Positions 31,628-41,604 of a stretch of 59,699 nt of DNA are shown piece after piece. Position numbers and translations under genes: made by a program. The DNA is from Stramenopiles sp. TOSAG23-2 (Eukaryota; Sar): positions 1 to 59,699 of the forward strand of contig LT649253.1 of NCBI GenBank assembly GCA_900128395.1, in the 5' to 3' direction. The notes under the pieces were generated by a model. It was not told where the DNA came from and searched no databases. It saw only the letters and a list, made by a program, of their open reading frames with translations. Each line of letters starts with the position of its first letter. The stretch's first letter is position 1.

Positions 31628-34468
31628 TCAAGAAGGCCCTGCTTTTCGTTCAAACTTCTGTAAATAATTGAAACCTGGTTGATTTATTGTCTTATGCAAA
31701 CCATAGGTTTTATATTTGATTTTCAAAGTTTTAAAACGAGCTTGTCTTTCAATTTCTGGCAATTCCATACGTTTGAAAATAACTTGACCAGCACGGCGAT
31801 TGGTAGCTCTCCTGAGAGCGTCGTGTGTTCCGACTAGGCGATTGGCATTCAAATGATTTCTATTATTAATTGCCCTCCTGCTTTGCTCGCTAGAGAAAAA
31901 TGAAATACATTGACTAAATTTATCATACAACGATCGGCTACAACCATGGCGATTATGATTTTCAGATTCAGACGAGGACAATATCGGTGCTTCAACTTCT
32001 TCTTTTACATAATAATACATTTTATGAAGAAATTCAATATTTGTCAATTTTCGGCCATAATCATCTGAAAAGCTCACGCGCTTTTTAGTTCTTTGTTTTT
32101 TATTTTTAGCAATAAAATTCTTGGATTTTGAAACTTTTGTATATCCACTTTGTTGAATTTTATCATTCTTACGATTTACAACGGAATTTACAGCTTTCTC
32201 TATAGTATCACCATACATAATGGAATCTACTGCTGCGTCGATCCTTCTTAGCATATTTCTGTCCAACTGGCTTCCCGAGCTTGAATTCTTGGATTTTGAA
32301 GTTTTTGTTTTTTTACTCTTTCGAAGTTGATTCTTCTTACTGCCTTTTTTCATAATGGAGCGTATCGTTGCATTGGTCTTTTTGATACGTTGATACTTCT
32401 TAAGATATTTCTGTTTATCTAGCTTCTTCGGCAACTCCTGTTCCTTGGTATTCTCCACTTGAACAGGATTCTCTAGCGTTTGTTCTTTCTTGTTATTTGT
32501 GTTTTGCTGAATTAATTGTTTTAAAGGTGCATCACTAACATTTCTCTCTCGATCTTCTTCTTCTTCTCCTTCGCTTTTCGCTAAAACTTGAGGGGAAGAT
32601 GCTATTCTTAATGCTTCAAATCGAGGTCCGATTATTTTTTCTAATACTCTGGTACTTTTAACTGCACTATTCGTATCGTTTACATTCGTAGATATTTCAT
32701 TTACTATGAATTTATTGATTAGCGAGCATTGCTTCTCAAAACGCTCACCATTACCATACAATTGCTTTAAAGAAAACAGTCCACATATTTCAGGCGAAAT
32801 ACAAAACAAACGAATCATGTTCAATCGAATATATGTCACAGAAATTTTATCATTTAATTGTTTTAACCCTTCATATTTATATTCTGACAAAGTATCTATT
32901 CTTGAATTAACATTGTTGTTGCTGTTGTTCATATTGCTATTATCACTGTCATCATCCTTATTAGTCGTATCATCTTTCTTTTTAGTCAAATTACTGCTAG
33001 AGGAGGTGGATCCAACGTTTTCATTTTTCCTACCACCTTTTCCCCTAATACCACCACTATCAGATTTTAAATCAACAAAATAATTCTTCTCTATTGTATC
33101 TTTAGTTTTCGATAAATTTAAAAATAATTTTTCTCCACCATTACATATATATTTGCAGGAATTGATTGTCGCGTTCGTAAGCGAGATATTGACTACTGGT
33201 CTCCATGTTTTTTGTTGAAAAACACTGGTATTTAAATTTATGCGTAATTTTTTTTTTTGATTTTTACAATGGTCTTTGACAATATCTTTTTGCCTTGATA
33301 ACGATTCAATTGGTAATACATGGTTGCGAAAAAAATGTATGATCTTTTTTCTGATATCTAAGTCTAAAATGCGTATATTATTATTATCATCATCATCATT
33401 GCTGCAATTATCTGTTACTCCCGCATCGTTTTTATCTTGAAGCGTTGTATAAAATCTAGCATTGTTTTTATCATTATCATCATCATTATTATTATCAAGA
33501 TAGATATGAAATAAATAACAGATAAGACGCAAAATAGCAAGACGAATTGCATATTTTAAAGGCAAATGCATAATCACATCCCGATATATTGTTGCATTCT
33601 TAACTTGATTTGTACATGATAAGCTTGCTATATGATCAAGTGGAACATTATCAACATTTTTAACAAAAGCAATAATCTTTAAATCGTTAACAAACATTCT
33701 CCATATATCTTTGTTTAAAAGGATGTTATCTTCCGAAATGGCAATGCGAAATTTTCTAGGAACATCATCTGCTAAAATATTTTTTCGTAATGACTTATCA
33801 TACCGACGTCTTGTATTTGACGTTTCGGAAGATGAAGTTGCTGATGAATTTGTGGACGATTTGGACGATGAAGAAGTTTTTGACGAAGTGGAAGATGATG
33901 CAGTTGAAAACGTCTCTGAAGAATCTGTTGGTGTCGGTGATGGTGTATATTCCCCAAACGAACTTCTATTGTTGTTTTCGTTTACTGTAGTCGTATTCAT
34001 CATAGGTATTATAGGTACATAGGTTGTTCCATCCTCATCAATACTAGAATAGTCATCATCTCCACCTAATAATTCACCATCGCTTAACAATTCAAAATCA
34101 TCATTGAACATATTGAAATTGAAATCGATTAAATCCGCATTGTATTCTGAATTATCATCATCAAATACTGTCGACATATTAAAATCAATGCCTGTAGGTG
34201 GTCTAGGAATATTCTCCTCAGCATTTACTTCGTCGTTATTATCAACATTTTCCATTTGTTCAATACTTTTGCTTACAAGCGTAAATCCTTGATTTGTTGT
34301 TGTAGTTGTTGCTGTAGTTGTGCTACTTTCACCACCAAGTTCTTCATCAGCTGATTGTGTAAGCTGGGAAAGTGCTTTGCTTTTCTTTACAACTTTTTTG
34401 TTATCACCGTCAGTACTGTAATTATTATTCCCTCTATTTCGTTTTCTAGTAGTATGTGTAGTATCCAT
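31628..34468 (-). CDS. Asn/Ser/Lys-rich protein with a PP1-docking RVSF motif
   Basis: One exon, 946 residues, ATG at 34468. The N-terminal about 240 residues are acidic and Asn/Ser/Thr-rich. A more ordered block follows (about 240-340, from NILADDVPRKFRIAISEDN through LAILRLICYLFHIYL), then another about 400-560 with Asn/Asp runs inside. The region about 640-790 is Lys-rich. Residues 797-800 are RVSF in KKRVSFSDDYG, which fits the classical protein-phosphatase-1 docking motif (basic residues, then [RK]VxF, then acidic residues) and the RVxFxDxxG form found in PP1 targeting subunits. The last 100 residues are basic. No catalytic domain recognised. A nuclear or PP1-regulatory role is an inference from the motif only. 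Confidence 0.7.
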   Translation of the reverse strand: MDTTHTTRKRNRGNNNYSTDGDNKKVVKKSKALSQLTQSADEELGGESSTTTATTTTTNQGFTLVSKSIEQMENVDNNDEVNAEENIPRPPTGIDFNMSTVFDDDNSEYNADLIDFNFNMFNDDFELLSDGELLGGDDDYSSIDEDGTTYVPIIPMMNTTTVNENNNRSSFGEYTPSPTPTDSSETFSTASSSTSSKTSSSSKSSTNSSATSSSETSNTRRRYDKSLRKNILADDVPRKFRIAISEDNILLNKDIWRMFVNDLKIIAFVKNVDNVPLDHIASLSCTNQVKNATIYRDVIMHLPLKYAIRLAILRLICYLFHIYLDNNNDDDNDKNNARFYTTLQDKNDAGVTDNCSNDDDDNNNIRILDLDIRKKIIHFFRNHVLPIESLSRQKDIVKDHCKNQKKKLRINLNTSVFQQKTWRPVVNISLTNATINSCKYICNGGEKLFLNLSKTKDTIEKNYFVDLKSDSGGIRGKGGRKNENVGSTSSSSNLTKKKDDTTNKDDDSDNSNMNNSNNNVNSRIDTLSEYKYEGLKQLNDKISVTYIRLNMIRLFCISPEICGLFSLKQLYGNGERFEKQCSLINKFIVNEISTNVNDTNSAVKSTRVLEKIIGPRFEALRIASSPQVLAKSEGEEEEDRERNVSDAPLKQLIQQNTNNKKEQTLENPVQVENTKEQELPKKLDKQKYLKKYQRIKKTNATIRSIMKKGSKKNQLRKSKKTKTSKSKNSSSGSQLDRNMLRRIDAAVDSIMYGDTIEKAVNSVVNRKNDKIQQSGYTKVSKSKNFIAKNKKQRTKKRVSFSDDYGRKLTNIEFLHKMYYYVKEEVEAPILSSSESENHNRHGCSRSLYDKFSQCISFFSSEQSRRAINNRNHLNANRLVGTHDALRRATNRRAGQVIFKRMELPEIERQARFKTLKIKYKTYGLHKTINQPGFNYLQKFERKAGPS

Positions 34469-35367
34469 ATTTGTTGTTATATCAATATTAAAAAATATTT
34501 CACGAAAGGTATATATATATATAAATAAAACCGAATAAAAATGAATTAAAAAATTGTAGCTACGTCTACGTCTATGTTTCTTTTTTGTTATTGTAGCTAC
34601 GTCTATGTTTCCTTTTTGTTTTTCATCTTTTGATGATCACCACTTTACAAAGTTTCCATGTATAATCAAATTATTCCCATATAATTGTTTCTGTGCCGGC
34701 CAGTCACCCCAGCAGTGGTGTTGCCCTGCCAGTCGTCACCCGCATCATCAAAAATACGCGTGCTCTTGTGTGTGCGTGTTTTGTGTTTTTACCTCCAAGT
34801 AAGTATAAACAGTACAAGACATTTCCTATTCATAAGAAATTAACATCATCATATCATGTAAAATTCGACCAATCAACACGGAAACTAAAATCTAAAATCC
34901 GGTTACGGTGAAAATTGAAATAAATAAGATATTTCACATTATTAGCACTCAAATATAATTTTAACATTACAGACAATTAAAAAAAAATACCACTTGCTGT
35001 GTCATGCTATATCATCGCTAAAATTGATGTAAACCTTAAACTGCCTGAAGCAGCAGGTTATAAAGTTGGTCTAACCAGCTAACGATGGAGATTTGAAGTT
35101 AAAACATATGAATATAGATGATAGTAATAGTCACAAAGATCCATCATGATGGAGTATATACATAGATGAGGTAATAGAAGTGAAACAAAGGAAAATATTA
35201 AAAAAGAAGTGCCATATAGTGAAAAGAAGATATTCTATACATATATTCTACACACATATAGACAGACTTTACAATTCATGGTGGCAGAAAATATATAGAC
35301 CAAGGTAGACACATTGATTTTATATAATTTATATTCAGTATTAATAATATAAATATTAAAAAATAAA
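34469..35367. promoter_or_regulatory. Divergent intergenic region, about 900 bp
   Basis: Holds promoters of the Asn/Lys-rich gene (-) and MFS gene (+). A short imperfect direct repeat (TGTAGCTACGTCTATGTTTC type) occurs at about 34554-34610. Bases about 34693-34770 are strikingly GC-rich for this genome. No convincing ORF. Confidence 0.5.
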
Positions 35368-36657
35368 ATGCCAGCTGTAAATTCAAAACCAGAAAATGGA
35401 ACAATGCAACTAACCAAAAAACAAAAAAGTGCATTACAACAACTTCGTAATTTAGTGTTTTTGAATTTATTTTCATGGTTAATGATGATACCAGCACGTC
35501 CAGAAATGGTATTAAGAATTACAAATAATAATCCTGTACAAACATCACAAATTTTAGGATTAATGACTGCCGGGGCAGGTTTATTTGAATTCCTATCAAC
35601 ACAAGTCTTTGGAAGAGTATCGGATAAAATTGGAAGAAAACCCGCTTTATTGACTTGTACAGGTACTTGTTTTATATTTCGATTTTTGGATTATCTTTTG
35701 TGTGATGGTGGGTATGCAAGTGTAGTTACCGCAAACTGGCTGGATCGATTATTTGCTGGAGCATGTTTCCCAGCATTACTTACGGTTGCATCTGCATCTA
35801 TCGGTGACCAAATTGAAGGAAAGTTATTGGTAAATGAAGGTGCTGTGACGGCTATTTATGCTGGTTTAGGGATTATGCTAGGGCCCTGGGTAGGCGCACA
35901 AGTGCTTGGATATACTGGAAATCCCAAATATACTGCCTTGACTGCAAGTTTATGTTCACTTGCAACTTTCGCTTATATTTATTTTCAATGTGATGAAACG
36001 TTGGATGAAGATAAGCGAAGAGATATTGATTGGAAAGCTTGCAATCCATTTCGATTTCTTCAATTGTTTCAAGGAAATGAAGTAATGACGTTATTAAGCC
36101 GTACATTATTTTTACAATCAATTGTTAACGATATGCACGATGTACGTATGGTATTATTGAAAACCAAAGTTGGTTTAACACCATATCAAACTGGGACATA
36201 CATGTTAGGCAATGGTCTATCTTATTTATGTGGTGGATGGGTTGCAAAAAAGACACTTGATTATTTGGGTATGTTTGGCCATACTTCATTATGTCATATT
36301 GTATTTGTATGGACGATGTATATGTGGGGTGGTGCAAGCAAATGGTATCATGTAGCATTAGCGTTGGTCGGAGATACGCTTGCAAATAAAAAAGGGATTG
36401 CAACTGATGCATTGTTGCAAACGCAATGTTATGAAGCTGGTTATGGAAAAGGAGAAACAAATGCTATGATTAGAAATATGGGAAATGTATGCAAAATTTT
36501 AGGACCATACACTTTTACGTTGATGTTTGGACGATTTGGCCAATTTAGTCCATTTTTAGTTGGAAGTGTAGCGGTTGGCATTGCTCAAATGTTAATGATG
36601 AGCGGAAATGGAAAAAAAGCATTTACATTCCAAAAAAAGAAGAAAGACACAAAATAG
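35368..36657 (+). CDS. Major facilitator superfamily transporter
   Basis: One exon, 429 residues, ATG at 35368 after an A-rich leader. Hydropathy fits 10-12 membrane helices. The MFS loop 2-3 signature is present at about 82-91 (GRVSDKIGRK, fitting GxxxDxxGRK). Helix 5-type pattern GLGIMLGPWVG (about 170-182) is like the motif C of drug/H+ antiporters (gxxxGPxxGG), so a DHA1/MFSD14-like exporter is possible. The central loop is short and charged (about 210-235), and the C-terminus is Lys-rich. Substrate unknown. It is the only small-molecule transporter in the window and does not group with its neighbours. Confidence 0.82.
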   Translation: MPAVNSKPENGTMQLTKKQKSALQQLRNLVFLNLFSWLMMIPARPEMVLRITNNNPVQTSQILGLMTAGAGLFEFLSTQVFGRVSDKIGRKPALLTCTGTCFIFRFLDYLLCDGGYASVVTANWLDRLFAGACFPALLTVASASIGDQIEGKLLVNEGAVTAIYAGLGIMLGPWVGAQVLGYTGNPKYTALTASLCSLATFAYIYFQCDETLDEDKRRDIDWKACNPFRFLQLFQGNEVMTLLSRTLFLQSIVNDMHDVRMVLLKTKVGLTPYQTGTYMLGNGLSYLCGGWVAKKTLDYLGMFGHTSLCHIVFVWTMYMWGGASKWYHVALALVGDTLANKKGIATDALLQTQCYEAGYGKGETNAMIRNMGNVCKILGPYTFTLMFGRFGQFSPFLVGSVAVGIAQMLMMSGNGKKAFTFQKKKKDTK

Positions 36658-37080
36658 AGAGAAAAGGGTGGTGGTGTGTGTGTGTGAGTGTTTCGAAAGA
36701 TTTTCCCCAGCGATTTTCCAAAATGTGGTGTTGTTGTGTGTGGTGTAAAAAACTTAATTTTTGTCTTACATGAGAGAGGTAATGATTTCAAAATATTAAT
36801 TTCTCTTTATAGAAATATTAATAACGAAATATTAATACGATCGTACGAAATATACGAACAGTTCGTATATATATAATATTTTACGTATGATAAAAATGGA
36901 AGGTGTAAAAATATTTTAAAATATATTTTTTCCTGAAGAAAACTACTTTTCTTTCTTCACATTAAATCTAGATACTACACTGTACCATCTCATATTCGTA
37001 CGTCATACATAAATTATAATACTTTTTTGTACACAAAAACAACAATTCGCCGTACAAAACGTAATATTTTTTTAAAAAAA
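36658..37080. other. Convergent intergenic region
   Basis: Between the MFS gene (+) and the SH3 gene (-). A GT-rich run follows the MFS stop (36668-36690 and 36725-36745). The rest is AT-rich. No gene seen. Confidence 0.6.
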
Positions 37081-37737
37081 TTACATTACAATACATGATT
37101 TTTTACTCTCTTTCACAGGTATTAATTTTGATGTCGTCTTCATCTTTTTCACGTATGTATCTGGTATCATTCCAGATTTGCCATTTTTTTGGTGTTTCGC
37201 CATCAACCATCCTGCTGGTTCTTCAATTATTTCTATTACTTCTAAAACATCATCCTTCTTAAACTCTAATTCATCATCATTTTCTGGAATGAAATCATAG
37301 ACTCCAATTACAAGCATACCAGATTTCATTACATTTTGATCAGTATTATCATTATCAGAAGCTGCTTCATCACCTATCTTTTTCGTAACTTCTTCTTCTT
37401 GTCTATTTTGAAGTTCTTTTTTTGTTGCCAATTCTACAGCTTTTATTTTTTTAATGCGTTCTTCTTCCATTTTTTTTGCTATATCTGCTGCTTTTTGTTC
37501 AGCTTCTTCTTGAGCTTTTTGTTCTTGCTTCTTTCTCAAAGCTGATTTTTTTGTTTCTTGCTCTTTTTTCAAACGAGCTGTCGCCTCCTCTTTCGCCTCT
37601 TTTGCTCTTTGCTTCGCTTCTTCTTTTTCACGTTTCTTTTGTGCAGCAATAGCTAATTCTTCTTGTTTTTTTCTTACACGCGCTGCTTCTTTTTCTTGTT
37701 TCACTTTTTCCTGTTTTTCTTCTTCCTCTAATTTCAA
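37081..37737 (-). CDS. Coiled-coil SH3 protein with C-terminal CaaX box (5' end unresolved)
   Basis: The visible frame is 218 codons. Residues 1-125 are a highly charged Glu/Lys helix. Residues about 141-198 form an SH3 domain: VYDFIPENDDELEFKKDD, GWLMAKH and MIPDTYVKKM match ALYDF, DELSF, W and PxxYV. The protein ends CIVM, a CaaX prenylation signal (Met at X favours farnesylation), just after a basic stretch, as in Ras-like and other lipid-anchored proteins. The frame has no ATG: it starts at TTG and stays open upstream to an in-frame TGA near 37820, so an upstream exon must supply the start, for example through an acceptor such as TACAG at about 37768. Inferred: a prenylated adaptor on membranes that recruits Pro-rich partners. 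Confidence 0.75.
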   Translation of the reverse strand: MKLEEEEKQEKVKQEKEAARVRKKQEELAIAAQKKREKEEAKQRAKEAKEEATARLKKEQETKKSALRKKQEQKAQEEAEQKAADIAKKMEEERIKKIKAVELATKKELQNRQEEEVTKKIGDEAASDNDNTDQNVMKSGMLVIGVYDFIPENDDELEFKKDDVLEVIEIIEEPAGWLMAKHQKNGKSGMIPDTYVKKMKTTSKLIPVKESKKSCIVM

Positions 37738-38298
37738 TTTCTGTTTTGCAGCTGACTCTTCTTTTAAATTTTTAACTGTACATTTATATATTTCAAAACT
37801 ACACGTTTTGATTTGATCTGTTCAATCTATTTGTTTACAATCTATATCTCTTGTTAATATGTTTTTGTTTCTACAAATGCAAATGATGAATGAAAATATA
37901 TATATATGTTAGTATTTGCCATTTCTAATGGTATGTTGCTTGTAAATTTCTGATTACAAATTAAAACTAAAGACAATTGGAAAAGGCTTTCCCCCACTTT
38001 TTTTTCATCAATTCCTTCTCGTGTCCTCTTTTTGTGTTCCAATAGTTAGAATTAGGGTTAGTGGTAAATCTTTGGTTTCCGACTAAATCTTGGTTCAGCT
38101 CAAAAATTATATTTACAATATCCGGTATACGAGAAAGAGTCTGACCATAGCCATACCAGGGCATACCACCGGTATTTACGTTGTAAAAAGATACCGTGTA
38201 GACGAAAGATACCGTATAAATTTTTAAAAGGATGTATGTATGACATATGCAGGGACGGGGAGGAGCATTGACGTTTTGTTGGTTTTGTGTGTTGGCAA
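37738..38298. promoter_or_regulatory. Divergent region upstream of the SH3 and FIST genes
   Basis: Probably contains the missing first exon(s) of the SH3 gene plus promoters for both genes. Short repeats of GATACCGT(A/G) occur at 38190-38215, and CCGGTAT palindrome-like words at about 38120 and 38168. A single TTAGGGTTAG at about 38052 is too short to be telomeric. Confidence 0.45.
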
Positions 38299-40638
38299 AT
38301 GAAAGAATTGGATGTAGAGGCAGCTGTGTCTCCCTCGGTATCCCCATACCGAGTGCACAGGTTAAGTGTGGATTCTGGTAAAAATAATATGCGTCAACGA
38401 ATTTTTACCTCCAAAAAATTTGGCGCATCTTGGAGCGAACAACAAATTGCTGCTGAAAAAGAGGTACTACTGGTTGAAATACGTCGTTATTGGATTTCGT
38501 TTCTGGGGTTTACAGTCGATGTTATCATTCGATGGATTGTCACTTTGCTTGAAGCAAGCAAAAGTAATGACTCTATTTTAGTATCTTTCCTTTTTTTTGT
38601 AGTAATTTGGAGTACGTTCACATGTGTGAATATGTTTTATTATACGCGAAAAAGCATTAATGATTCTATGTTTGTATTGGAAAATGGCTACGCTCGGCAC
38701 TGGACAGTTCGTAGAATGATTAATCCATCCAATCTGTTGCAAACCAAGGATTTACAAAGGCACGACAATGGCGTGGATGCTGCCCGGGATTACCGACTCG
38801 TGCGAGATGAACATAAAAGAAAATTATTTATGTTAAGATGGTATTTAGCTTTAGGCTTCTTTGTTGATTTACCATGGATTATCTTGACAATTGCAAAACA
38901 GTTCGTGTCCAAGGTAGATACCTCTGTAAACTATACATCCATATTTTCGGATATATCATTTATTACCGTTGGTATTTCTCTTGGTATTAAAATTTCTCGT
39001 GTTGGTATATATTTTGATCTCCTCAGAAAATATCAAACTAGTAAAAAGATGGCAGTTCGTTTGCTTGAAGTTTGTCAAAGTAAATTAGAAACTGCTTCCA
39101 GTGCTAGCACAAATGATAATACGGCTAATGCTGTTAATGAGGCGTACCAAACACTTTTAACTGATTTGTCCTGCCCACCAACATTTTTAGTCATAACATT
39201 AAGTGCATCACATGATTGTGTAGCAGCGACTAGTGCGGTAAAAAAATTAAATGGTATATCCTCATTTGTCGGTAGCAGTGTATGTTTAGGAGTTATTAGT
39301 AATGGAAAATACACAGGTGGCGGAGAAGAGAATCAAGATCATGTTACCTCCTGTGGCATGTATGGGGTTGTAGACCATGAGGGTGTGTACATACCGTCTA
39401 TAGTAGATTTAGAAGATACTGGCAAGTTACTTATTGAAGATATTGTTGCGGCAGATATAAAACAAGTTTTACTACGTGTGGCAAGCATTCAACATGGGAC
39501 TGACGAGGAGACTGAAACCAGGCTTTTGGGCCTTCCCAGTGATACTGTTGAATCATTTCGAGCATTTCACCATCCGGGTAGGTTACCGGCCTTCATTTGG
39601 CTCCATGCTTGTTCAGGCATTGAGGAAAGAATTTTGAAAGGATTTCGTGCTGCCTTAGGAAGCAGCGTGATCGTAGTTGGTGGCTCCAGTGCAGATGATG
39701 GGGAAATGAACTCCGACCATTATTTTTGGCTGGCATCAAATAAGTCATCGTCTCCAGCAGCATTTGAATGCATCAAAGGTCGATTAGCCATTTCATATTC
39801 TGTTTGCTATCCTTCTGTCCAAACATATTTTTCCTTCTGGTCTGGATATTACCCGACTGCCATTACTGGCCGTATAACATCGATGAATGGACCACGGGAA
39901 ATCGCAACGATTGATGGAGAAGAAGCAATATCAGTATATAATAAATGGACGGGAGGCATTTTAGGGGAAAAGGGAGTATCGTGTGCAGAAGAAAAAGTTA
40001 TTATTGCAGAGAGTGTCCCTCAACCATTGGGAAAGCAGCTAGGTATCAATTTCAACCAAGAGCCGTATTATCAATTAATCCACCCAATCATAACCAAAGA
40101 GGGTGCTGTCAGTATCGCTGTAAATTTGACAGTTGGTGATGAAATAACATTGATGCATGGAACGGAAGGTAGCCTCCGTACTCGAATAGGTCGTATGGCA
40201 AATCATATTGTAAAAAAGAAATATAATAATTTTCAAACTGATGTTCAAGGAGCATTGATGATTTACTGCGGGGGTGTAGCTTTGCATGTAAATCAAACCG
40301 GTGGGCTGCACAATGTTGCAGAAAATATCGAAGCTGCTATGAAGGGAAAACCACACATGTGTCTCTTTACATTTGGGGAACAAGGTTATTTTCATCATGG
40401 AGAATCTGGACATGGGAGTTTGATGTTTTCGGTCGCCCTCTTTAGTAGCACCCGTGCATCTGTGAAAGTCATGGATATTGATTCCGGGGAAATGTTTATA
40501 GAAGGCACCAATTCGTTTGAAACGTTGAAACAACACCACACTGCATCGAAACGATACTGCAACATGCTTCAGTCGGATTCACTAATTGATAAAACGATTG
40601 ATCGTAAAGAAAGTTTTACAACTGCGCTGAAGTGTTAA
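38299..40638 (+). CDS. Membrane-anchored FIST-domain sensor protein
   Basis: One exon. The first ATG in frame is 38299 (779 residues). The N-terminal 260 residues contain four hydrophobic segments (around 58-78, 88-108, 175-195, 205-225), with a charged loop between the pairs. Residues about 285-770 resemble FIST_N followed by FIST_C: LVITLSASHDCVAATSAVKKL, GSSVCLGVISNGKY, VVGGSSADDGEM, LAISYSV, then YQLIHPI, LTVGDEITLMHG, ALMIYCGGVALHV and LFTFGEQGYFHHG. Known family: FIST domains occur in bacterial and eukaryotic signal-transduction proteins (human FBXO22) and are proposed to bind small ligands such as amino acids. Here no F-box, kinase or GGDEF output is visible, so the membrane part may itself carry the signal or simply localise the sensor. 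Confidence 0.8.
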   Translation: MKELDVEAAVSPSVSPYRVHRLSVDSGKNNMRQRIFTSKKFGASWSEQQIAAEKEVLLVEIRRYWISFLGFTVDVIIRWIVTLLEASKSNDSILVSFLFFVVIWSTFTCVNMFYYTRKSINDSMFVLENGYARHWTVRRMINPSNLLQTKDLQRHDNGVDAARDYRLVRDEHKRKLFMLRWYLALGFFVDLPWIILTIAKQFVSKVDTSVNYTSIFSDISFITVGISLGIKISRVGIYFDLLRKYQTSKKMAVRLLEVCQSKLETASSASTNDNTANAVNEAYQTLLTDLSCPPTFLVITLSASHDCVAATSAVKKLNGISSFVGSSVCLGVISNGKYTGGGEENQDHVTSCGMYGVVDHEGVYIPSIVDLEDTGKLLIEDIVAADIKQVLLRVASIQHGTDEETETRLLGLPSDTVESFRAFHHPGRLPAFIWLHACSGIEERILKGFRAALGSSVIVVGGSSADDGEMNSDHYFWLASNKSSSPAAFECIKGRLAISYSVCYPSVQTYFSFWSGYYPTAITGRITSMNGPREIATIDGEEAISVYNKWTGGILGEKGVSCAEEKVIIAESVPQPLGKQLGINFNQEPYYQLIHPIITKEGAVSIAVNLTVGDEITLMHGTEGSLRTRIGRMANHIVKKKYNNFQTDVQGALMIYCGGVALHVNQTGGLHNVAENIEAAMKGKPHMCLFTFGEQGYFHHGESGHGSLMFSVALFSSTRASVKVMDIDSGEMFIEGTNSFETLKQHHTASKRYCNMLQSDSLIDKTIDRKESFTTALKC

Positions 40639-41604
40639 AATTAGCGCGCCATTAGGGCATCGATAAAAATGATTTACGAAAACGGTTGCTAATATGTACC
40701 CTGCCGTGTATTCGGTGAGAGATAATATTATGAAATATGTAAAATAATTTAATTTACGCATAATTTATTTTTAATTTACTCATGATAATTCCTANNNNNN
40801 NNNNNNNNNNNNNNNNNNNNNNNNNNNNNNNNNNNNNNNNNNNNNNNNNNNNNNNNNNNNNNNNNNATAATTCCTACTCTTCAAAAGAATAAAATAACTG
40901 AAATAATCTATCTCACACATTCATTTCATTGTATATAATATTTATTGAGTTTGAGAGTTAGCTGGTTAGGTATAGTTAGGTGCATATTATATAATCACTA
41001 GCACTACAATATCACTATACAGATGTACACGCCACGTACGTGTAATACTGTAATATGTACGGATCTTTCCCTGTTTTTTTATTTTAATTTATTTTACTCT
41101 CTCTGCTCTCCTCATCTTCTTTACGATGTAAGGTTTTCGGCATGATTTTTGAGATCGGCAATATTATTTGGTGTGTAGTTGCTAGTTGAGTTATACACAG
41201 CACTAGGAAAATAGTATAAAATAAAAAAAAAATATATTTGCTTCTTTGTGATATATCGGAACGAGAATTAAATAATTTTCATTTTCAAATGCATATGAGG
41301 TATTACATATACTTATACCAAATGTCCTCTGTAAACCAAGATTTCACAACTAGAAGCAAACGCATTGAAGGCCAAATATGAGTCTGGATTTGGGTTTATA
41401 TCTATCTCACTAAACTTGAAAAGATGGACACAATGAATCGTAACATTGCGATTAGAGTTCATTGAAATCCACAGAGTGTGCCAATATTTTAAGATACGAG
41501 TATAAAAAAATATTACGGTTCGTAAAATTAAAGCTTTATTCGTATAAAAATATATATATTATAAATTATATTTTAAAAGACAAATTATTAAATTTCTCCC
41601 ACAC
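40639..41604. other. Convergent intergenic region with an assembly gap
   Basis: Between the FIST gene (+) and a coiled-coil gene (-). AT-rich with no supported ORF. A 72-N gap interrupts it. The stretch at 41100-41400 is unique sequence of slightly higher GC, without recognisable content. Confidence 0.6.
40795..40866. other. Assembly gap (72 N) with matching 10-base flanks
   Basis: ATAATTCCTA is found immediately before (40785-40794) and immediately after (40867-40876) the N run. This suggests the flanking contigs overlap by these bases and that the gap may be smaller than shown, or zero. Confidence 0.97.

Noticed and set aside
38047-38062. Telomere-like TTAGGGTTAG
   Set aside because: Fewer than two units, inside a gene-dense region; chance in AT-rich DNA.
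38287-38298. Starting the FIST protein at GTG 38287
   Set aside because: Eukaryotic genes start at ATG; the first in-frame ATG is 38299. The same reasoning moves the DUF229 start to 44954 and the one-TM protein start to 55267.
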